NCBI GenBank assembly: GCA_023405875.1
Contig: JAEXXN010000155.1
Location: 1 to 12,105, forward strand
DNA: 12,105 bases
Reading direction: 5' to 3'
Origin: Bacillota bacterium
Lineage (GTDB): Bacteria > Bacillota > Clostridia > Lutisporales > Lutisporaceae
The notes under the pieces are model-generated. The model ran no database searches and was not told the origin of the DNA. It was given only the letters and a program-made list of their open reading frames with translations. Of this stretch, positions 8,072 to 12,105 are shown piece by piece. Positions within the stretch are counted from its first letter, which is position 1. The number at the start of each line of letters is the position of its first letter. Made by a program: the position numbers and the translations under genes.

Positions 8072-8127
8072 AAATGGGTACCCGCCGCCTACAAGAGGTG
8101 GGTACCCATTTCGTTGTCCAACGAAAT
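8072..8127 (+). repeat. Two overlapping hairpins of unknown role
   Basis: AAATGGGTACCC (8072-8083) pairs perfectly with GGGTACCCATTT (8100-8111), and three more pairs (one G-T) extend it inward to 8086/8097. The last four bases of that stem also start a second hairpin: ATTTCGTT (8108-8115) with AACGAAAT (8120-8127). The two structures compete for 8108-8111. Neither has a real T-tract, so they are not standard terminators. The GC-rich palindrome stands out from its AT-rich surroundings and could be a small dispersed repeat or a transcript end-structure. Confidence 0.6.
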
Positions 8128-8275
8128 CTTGTTATAAACTATTGTTAAGATAATGTTAAATGTGAAAGAATTGTGAAAATAACTGGCAAACCATGAAGGA
8201 TTTTTAATAAAGATATCGAATATTACATTTTAACAGGTAGAATAGCTTATAAATGGTACATAAGTATTATAATAA
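8128..8275 (+). promoter_or_regulatory. AT-rich promoter region of the type IV pilus cluster
   Basis: I see no gene in this stretch. It must contain the pilus promoter because a terminator lies upstream and a riboswitch downstream. Candidate -10 boxes are TAGAAT at 8238-8243 and a perfect TATAAT at 8268-8273. Neither has a convincing -35 at normal spacing. The second would start the RNA near 8280, just inside the aptamer's outer stem; the first would give a full-length aptamer. The exact start is uncertain. Confidence 0.4.
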
Positions 8276-8344
8276 TTAGGACGTAAGAACTATTGTTGAA
8301 TTTGGGCGCTTATACAATAGTGACGTAGTGGCGCAACCGACTAA
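8276..8344 (+). ncRNA. Cyclic-di-GMP-II riboswitch aptamer
   Basis: The segment matches the class II c-di-GMP riboswitch in sequence and fold. P2 is ACTATTGT (8289-8296) with ACAATAGT (8314-8321). The P2 loop carries TTTGGGCGCTT (8301-8311), and GCGC at 8306-8309 can form the pseudoknot with GCGC at 8331-8334. The conserved 3' block GCAACCGA spans 8333-8340. Below P2 there is a kink-turn pattern: ACG (8281-8283) pairs with CGT (8324-8326), TAA is bulged, and G8287-A8323 and A8288-G8322 make tandem G-A pairs. A short P1 is TTAG (8276-8279) with CTAA (8341-8344). The layout parallels the crystallised Clostridium acetobutylicum aptamer as I recall it. It lies directly upstream of pilB and its 3' end enters the terminator, predicting that ligand binding allows read-through. 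Confidence 0.9.
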
Positions 8345-8366
8345 AGTGATATTAGTCGGTTTTTTT
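8336..8366 (+). terminator. Riboswitch expression platform: intrinsic terminator
   Basis: ACCGACTAA (8336-8344) pairs perfectly with TTAGTCGGT (8352-8360) across a 7-base loop, followed by six more Ts to 8366. The 5' arm uses the aptamer's conserved ACCGA and the P1 3' strand, so terminator and folded aptamer are mutually exclusive. This predicts an ON switch: without c-di-GMP transcription stops before pilB; with it the pilus genes are transcribed. Confidence 0.9.
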
Positions 8367-8392
8367 AACTAAAAATGCAGGCAGGTGATTTG

Positions 8393-10075
8393 ATGAAGAA
8401 AAACCTGAAGCTGGGCGATATAATGGTAAATTCAGGGAGCTTGGGCCAGGAACAACTGGAGGAGGCAATCCATTTACAGAAATCCCAGAAAACAAAACGG
8501 CTTGGAGAAATACTGGTAGAGCTTGGCTATACAACTGAAGACGAAATACTGAAGGTCATAGAACAGCAGCTTAACATCCCTATAGTAGACCTGGCCGATT
8601 TCAATGTGGATATAAAGGCAACAGCACTGATTCCAGAGGTAATAGCCCGGAAATATGATCTGATACCCATAGCTATAGTTGATAATGAGCTGCTTGTTGC
8701 CATGAGCGATCCTCTCAACATATTCGCTATAGACGATATAAAGCTGATAACCGGAATGAGGGTAAAAATAGGCATAGCCGCCAAATCTGTCATAGGCAGG
8801 ACTATCAACAAATACTATACCCAGGAAGGCAGCAAAAAGATAATAAAGGAATTTGAAGAAGAATTTGTGTCAGGCATACAGGCTGATATGGATGAGGAAG
8901 AGCTGTCCGATGTCAACAGTGCTCCGGTTGTAAAGCTTGTAAATACGATAATCAGTCAGGCCATGAGGAATAAGGCCAGTGATATACATATAGAGCCCTA
9001 TGAGGAGATAATCCGGGTCAGGATAAGGATCGACGGAGATCTCCAGGAAATTATGAGCTTCAGCAAAAGAAGCCATATGGCGATAGTAACCAGAATAAAG
9101 ATAATGGGAAAAATGGATATAGCAGAAAGAAGGCTTCCACAGGACGGCCGGGTTGAAATGGAGCTGGAGGGCAGGGATATTGATATGAGAATATCCTCAC
9201 TGCCCACAGTCTATGGAGAGAAAATAGTAATAAGGCTTCTTGACAGGGATGGCTTCATGTTTTCCAAGGAAGACCTGGGATTTTCCGACCGTGATCTTAA
9301 GACCTTCAACAGGATAATACATCATCCCTATGGTATCATACTTGTTACAGGGCCTACCGGCAGCGGTAAAAGTACCACCCTGTACACTGTTCTGAAGGAC
9401 CTCAACAAAGAAGAACAGAACATCATCACGGTGGAGGACCCTGTTGAATACAAGCTTCACGGCATCAACCAGGTACAGGTCAACAACAAGGCGGGACTTA
9501 CCTTTGCCAACGGGCTCCGCTCGATACTGAGGCAGGACCCGGATATAATAATGGTAGGGGAGATAAGAGACTCAGAGACAGCAGAAATTGCGGTCAGGGC
9601 CTCCATAACAGGGCACCTGGTGCTGTCCACACTCCATACCAACGATACCGCTTCAACCATCGCAAGGCTGATAGATATGGGGATAGAGCCATATATGGTA
9701 TCTACCTCTGTAATAGGCATAGTATCCCAGCGGCTTGTAAAAAGACTTTGCCCCAGCTGTAAAACGGCTTACCTGGCAGACGAGAAGGAAAAAGAAATCT
9801 TAGGCATGGAAAAGGACAGGGAATTGAAGCTGTATAAGCCAAGAGGCTGCAATAAATGCATAAAGGGCTACAGGGGAAGGATACCTGTTCATGAGGTCAT
9901 GAGTATGGACGAGAATATAAGAAGGCTGATCGACAAAGGGTGCAGCACTGATGATATAAAGAGGCAGGCCATAAAGAACGGCATGACTACCTTGCAGGAA
10001 AGGGTGGCTTGTCTTGCTCTTGATGGCATAACCTCGGTGGAAGAGGTTTTAAGAATAGGTTATTCGGCTGATTAA
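8393..10075 (+). CDS. pilB: Type IV pilus extension ATPase PilB (GspE/T2SSE family) with MshEN domain
   Basis: This is the cytoplasmic hexameric motor that drives pilin polymerisation. The protein is 560 residues. Residues 1-150 or so form an MshEN/T2SSE_N domain holding two tandem motifs, KLGDIMVNSGSLGQEQLEEA and, about 30 residues later, RLGEILVELGYTTED. These resemble the paired MshEN motifs known to bind c-di-GMP. The ATPase core has an Asp box (DIHIEP, near 198-203), Walker A GPTGSGKST at 320-328, Walker B with DIIMVGE near 382-390, and the His box STLHTND near 411-417. A zinc tetracysteine is present: Cys453, Cys456, Cys486, Cys489, typical of extension rather than retraction ATPases. 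I chose ATG 8393 because AGGTG lies 5 bases before it; an in-frame ATG at 8375 has no binding site. Expression is predicted to depend on the upstream riboswitch. Confidence 0.95.
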   Translation: MKKNLKLGDIMVNSGSLGQEQLEEAIHLQKSQKTKRLGEILVELGYTTEDEILKVIEQQLNIPIVDLADFNVDIKATALIPEVIARKYDLIPIAIVDNELLVAMSDPLNIFAIDDIKLITGMRVKIGIAAKSVIGRTINKYYTQEGSKKIIKEFEEEFVSGIQADMDEEELSDVNSAPVVKLVNTIISQAMRNKASDIHIEPYEEIIRVRIRIDGDLQEIMSFSKRSHMAIVTRIKIMGKMDIAERRLPQDGRVEMELEGRDIDMRISSLPTVYGEKIVIRLLDRDGFMFSKEDLGFSDRDLKTFNRIIHHPYGIILVTGPTGSGKSTTLYTVLKDLNKEEQNIITVEDPVEYKLHGINQVQVNNKAGLTFANGLRSILRQDPDIIMVGEIRDSETAEIAVRASITGHLVLSTLHTNDTASTIARLIDMGIEPYMVSTSVIGIVSQRLVKRLCPSCKTAYLADEKEKEILGMEKDRELKLYKPRGCNKCIKGYRGRIPVHEVMSMDENIRRLIDKGCSTDDIKRQAIKNGMTTLQERVACLALDGITSVEEVLRIGYSAD

Positions 10076-10094
10076 ATGCGTAGGAGGATGTCAA

Positions 10095-11138
10095 TTGGAT
10101 TTCTTTGAATTGATCAAGGACGGTACTGAAAAGAGAGCTTCAGATATTCATATAACCGTAGGTTTGCCGACTGTATACAGGATCAACGGAGACCTGGTGA
10201 AGCTCGATGGTACAATATATAACCCGGAAGCTACAGAAAAAATTGCAATGAGCATTCTGAATGACAATCAGAAGGAAGAGCTTAAGGAGAAGGGCGAGAT
10301 CGATATTTCCTTTTCCATTCACGGAGTGAGCCGCTTCAGAATAAACATATTCAGACAGAGGGGCAGCTACTGCATGGCCATAAGGATAATACCCCTGAAC
10401 ATACCTACCATGGAAGAGCTTAGTCTCCCCCTTATAGTTAACGATCTGGCAAAGCTGCCCAGAGGGCTGATACTTGTCACCGGCCCTACAGGCAGCGGTA
10501 AGTCGACCAGTCTGGCCTATATGATAGACCTTATAAACAGCGAGAAGAAATATCACATCCTTACCCTGGAGGACCCTATAGAGTATCTGCACAGGCATAA
10601 GAAGAGCATAGTCAACCAGCGGGAAATGGGAAATGACTCCATGAGCTTCGCCAACAGCCTTAGGGCAGCTCTCCGTCAGGACCCGGATGTCATATTGGTA
10701 GGAGAGATGAGAGACCTGGAAACCATAAGTACAGCGCTGACCGCTGCCGAGACAGGCCATCTGGTACTGTCGACGCTGCATACTCTTGGTGCTGCCAATA
10801 CGGTGGACAGGGTAATAGATGTATTTCCTCCCCATCAGCAGCATCAGATAAGGATACAGTTTGCCTCTGTAATACAGGCTATTATATCCCAGCAGCTTCT
10901 GCCAAGAGCAGACGGCAACGGACGCGTCTGTGCCTTTGAGGTCATGACAGCCACAGCAGCCACACGCAACCTCATAAGAGAAGGGAAAACACACCAGATA
11001 GATACTGCTGTCCAGACAGGAAGCAAATTCGGAATGCAGACTCTTGACTCCTCAATGATCAGTCTGTACAGAAGAGGCTTGATCAGTGAAGAGACACTGA
11101 TATCCCAGAGTATAAATCCTGAAATGATAAGACTATAA
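10095..11138 (+). CDS. pilT: Type IV pilus retraction ATPase PilT
   Basis: This motor ATPase depolymerises the pilus and powers retraction (twitching, adhesion, possibly DNA uptake). At 347 residues it has the usual PilT length. Motifs in order are a PAS-like N-terminal domain with KRASDIHIT and YRINGDL, Walker A GPTGSGKST at 130-138, Walker B DVILVGEMRD from residue 198, the His box STLHT at 226-230, and the PilT hallmark box AATRNLIRE at 288-296 (family form AIRNLIRE). It lacks the long MshEN domain and the tetracysteine of PilB. The start is TTG 10095, fixed by AGGAGG 7 bases upstream; no in-frame ATG fits. It lies 19 bases after pilB, so the two opposing motors should be co-transcribed under the same riboswitch. 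Confidence 0.95.
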   Translation: MDFFELIKDGTEKRASDIHITVGLPTVYRINGDLVKLDGTIYNPEATEKIAMSILNDNQKEELKEKGEIDISFSIHGVSRFRINIFRQRGSYCMAIRIIPLNIPTMEELSLPLIVNDLAKLPRGLILVTGPTGSGKSTSLAYMIDLINSEKKYHILTLEDPIEYLHRHKKSIVNQREMGNDSMSFANSLRAALRQDPDVILVGEMRDLETISTALTAAETGHLVLSTLHTLGAANTVDRVIDVFPPHQQHQIRIQFASVIQAIISQQLLPRADGNGRVCAFEVMTATAATRNLIREGKTHQIDTAVQTGSKFGMQTLDSSMISLYRRGLISEETLISQSINPEMIRL

Positions 11139-11266
11139 ATACTACAGATGGTCTGTAACGCTGCTATTTAGGGTATGCAGACCACAAATCAATGAAGTAG
11201 CTTTGTAACGCTTTGAATAAAACTATAAAATTGAAGCGGTACAAACTACTAACAGGCGGTGTTATT
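11139..11266 (+). other. Spacer between pilT and pilC with repeats
   Basis: This 128-base gap is unusually long for a tightly packed pilus cluster. It holds GGTCTG (11150-11155) facing CAGACC (11178-11183) across 22 bases, and two direct copies of TGTAACGCT (11154-11162 and 11204-11212) exactly 50 bases apart. No T-tract terminator is visible. AGGCGGT at 11254-11260 is the pilC ribosome binding site. It may carry a weak promoter or a processing site. Confidence 0.4.
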
Positions 11267-12105
11267 ATGCAATTCAAATACAGGGCGGTAACCGGAAGCG
11301 GTCAGATAGTTGAAGGACTGCAGGATGCAAAGGATGAGAAGGAGCTCGTTGCGATACTGAAGGGCAGCAGCTATATGCCCATATCGGTGGAGCAGACAGC
11401 GGGCAGCGGCGGCAGCATGGAAATTTCCTTTGCCAGGGTGAAGAAGAAGGATATGGCTGTGTTCTGCCGGCAGTTCCATACCATGCTCCACGCCGGAGTA
11501 AGTGTCGTAAGAAGCCTGGATATACTGGAAAGGCAGACAGAAAACAAGCTGCTGAAGAAAGCCATTGCCAATGTATATGATAATGTCCAGAAGGGCCTGA
11601 CCCTCTCTGAGGCCTTGAAGGAAAACTGCAGGGTGTTTCCTGCGATCCTTATAAGCATGGTGGAGGCGGGAGAGGTAAGCGGAAGCCTTGATACCATAAT
11701 GGAGAGGATGTCTGTACATTTTGAAAAGGAATTTAAGATAGACAATAAAATCAAGGGTGCCATGATATACCCGATCATGCTCGCCTGTATTGCAACTGCG
11801 GTGGTAGTGTTCATGATGGTTGCCGTAATGCCAACCTTTGTAGGAATGTTTGAAAGCAGCGGGGTAGAGCTGCCGGCACCTACAAGGCTGCTGCTGGCCA
11901 TAAGCCATTCCATCACGCATCAGTGGTATATGTACATGCTGGTAATTGCGGCAACGGCTTTGGGCATCAGGTACTTTGGCAGGACGGAATACGGAGGCAT
12001 GCTTTTCGATACCTGGAGGCTCCGGCTTCCTGTTATAAAGAATACAAATGTCAAAATCGCCACCTCAAAATTCAACAGGACCCTGTCCACTATACTGTCC
12101 AGCGG
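11267..12105 (+). CDS. pilC: Type IV pilus inner-membrane platform protein PilC (GspF family), 3' end cut by window
   Basis: This is the polytopic membrane platform on which the PilB and PilT motors act. About 280 codons are present and the frame is open to the window end; full-length PilC is about 400 residues. The N-terminus (MQFKYRAVTGSGQIVEG) is the family start. The first GspF domain spans about residues 65-190 and shows FCRQFHTMLHAGVSVVRSLD and the strongly conserved VEAGEVSGSLD. A long membrane segment follows (MIYPIMLACIATAVVVFMMV), then VMPTFVGMFESSGVELPAPT, a second membrane segment (YMYMLVIAATALGI), and the start of the second GspF domain (KFNRTLSTILSSG). ATG 11267 has AGGCGGT 6 bases upstream. 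Pilins and the remaining assembly genes would be expected beyond the window. Confidence 0.93.
   Translation, partial: MQFKYRAVTGSGQIVEGLQDAKDEKELVAILKGSSYMPISVEQTAGSGGSMEISFARVKKKDMAVFCRQFHTMLHAGVSVVRSLDILERQTENKLLKKAIANVYDNVQKGLTLSEALKENCRVFPAILISMVEAGEVSGSLDTIMERMSVHFEKEFKIDNKIKGAMIYPIMLACIATAVVVFMMVAVMPTFVGMFESSGVELPAPTRLLLAISHSITHQWYMYMLVIAATALGIRYFGRTEYGGMLFDTWRLRLPVIKNTNVKIATSKFNRTLSTILSS

Noticed and set aside
8185..8290. Class I c-di-GMP (GEMM) riboswitch, from the words GGCAAACC and GGACGTAAG
   Set aside because: The two words are about 90 bases apart rather than flanking one short stem, and the second belongs to the class II aptamer's kink-turn.
8268..8366. Tandem c-di-GMP aptamers
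   Set aside because: Only one set of P2, pseudoknot and GCAACCGA elements is present; the upstream AACTATTGTT copy lacks the rest.
8375..8392. Earlier ATG for pilB
   Set aside because: It is preceded by the terminator T-tract and A-rich sequence without a ribosome binding site; the AGGTG site serves ATG 8393.
10140..10994. Long open frame on the minus strand opposite pilT
   Set aside because: It lies entirely within pilT, has no recognisable domain, and is rich in Tyr, His and Cys as expected of an antisense shadow.

Overview
All recognisable genes lie on the plus strand. The window looks like a chromosomal segment from a Gram-positive anaerobe of the Clostridia type. Supporting signs are strong purine-rich Shine-Dalgarno sites, frequent ATA (Ile) and AGA/AGG (Arg) codons, GTG and TTG starts, a YesN-type AraC response regulator next to a sugar ABC transporter, and a class II cyclic-di-GMP riboswitch, an RNA family found mainly in Clostridia. 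I cannot name a genus.

Region 1 (1-1610) is the 3' part of a response regulator gene: receiver domain, long middle region, and a C-terminal AraC DNA-binding domain. It ends at an intrinsic terminator. An in-frame TAG sits at 12-14, inside the receiver domain, so the gene may be broken.

Region 2 (1611-8055) is a sugar or polyol operon: a double ABC ATPase, a membrane permease, a lipoprotein binding protein, a zinc-dependent polyol dehydrogenase and a xylulokinase. An extended hairpin follows the binding protein gene and a clear terminator closes the operon. The simplest reading is uptake of a pentitol (xylitol or D-arabitol), oxidation to D-xylulose, then phosphorylation to D-xylulose 5-phosphate for the pentose phosphate pathway. 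The exact substrate is inferred.

Region 3 (8056-8392) is a non-coding stretch with two overlapping hairpins, an AT-rich promoter region, and a well-formed c-di-GMP-II aptamer whose 3' end forms one arm of an intrinsic terminator.

Region 4 (8393-12105) is the start of a type IV pilus cluster: PilB extension ATPase, PilT retraction ATPase, and the PilC platform protein, cut by the window end. The riboswitch architecture predicts that c-di-GMP turns this cluster on. PilB also carries an N-terminal MshEN-like domain with two motifs resembling the known c-di-GMP-binding repeats. The same second messenger may therefore act both on transcription and on the motor protein. This is the most interesting feature of the window.
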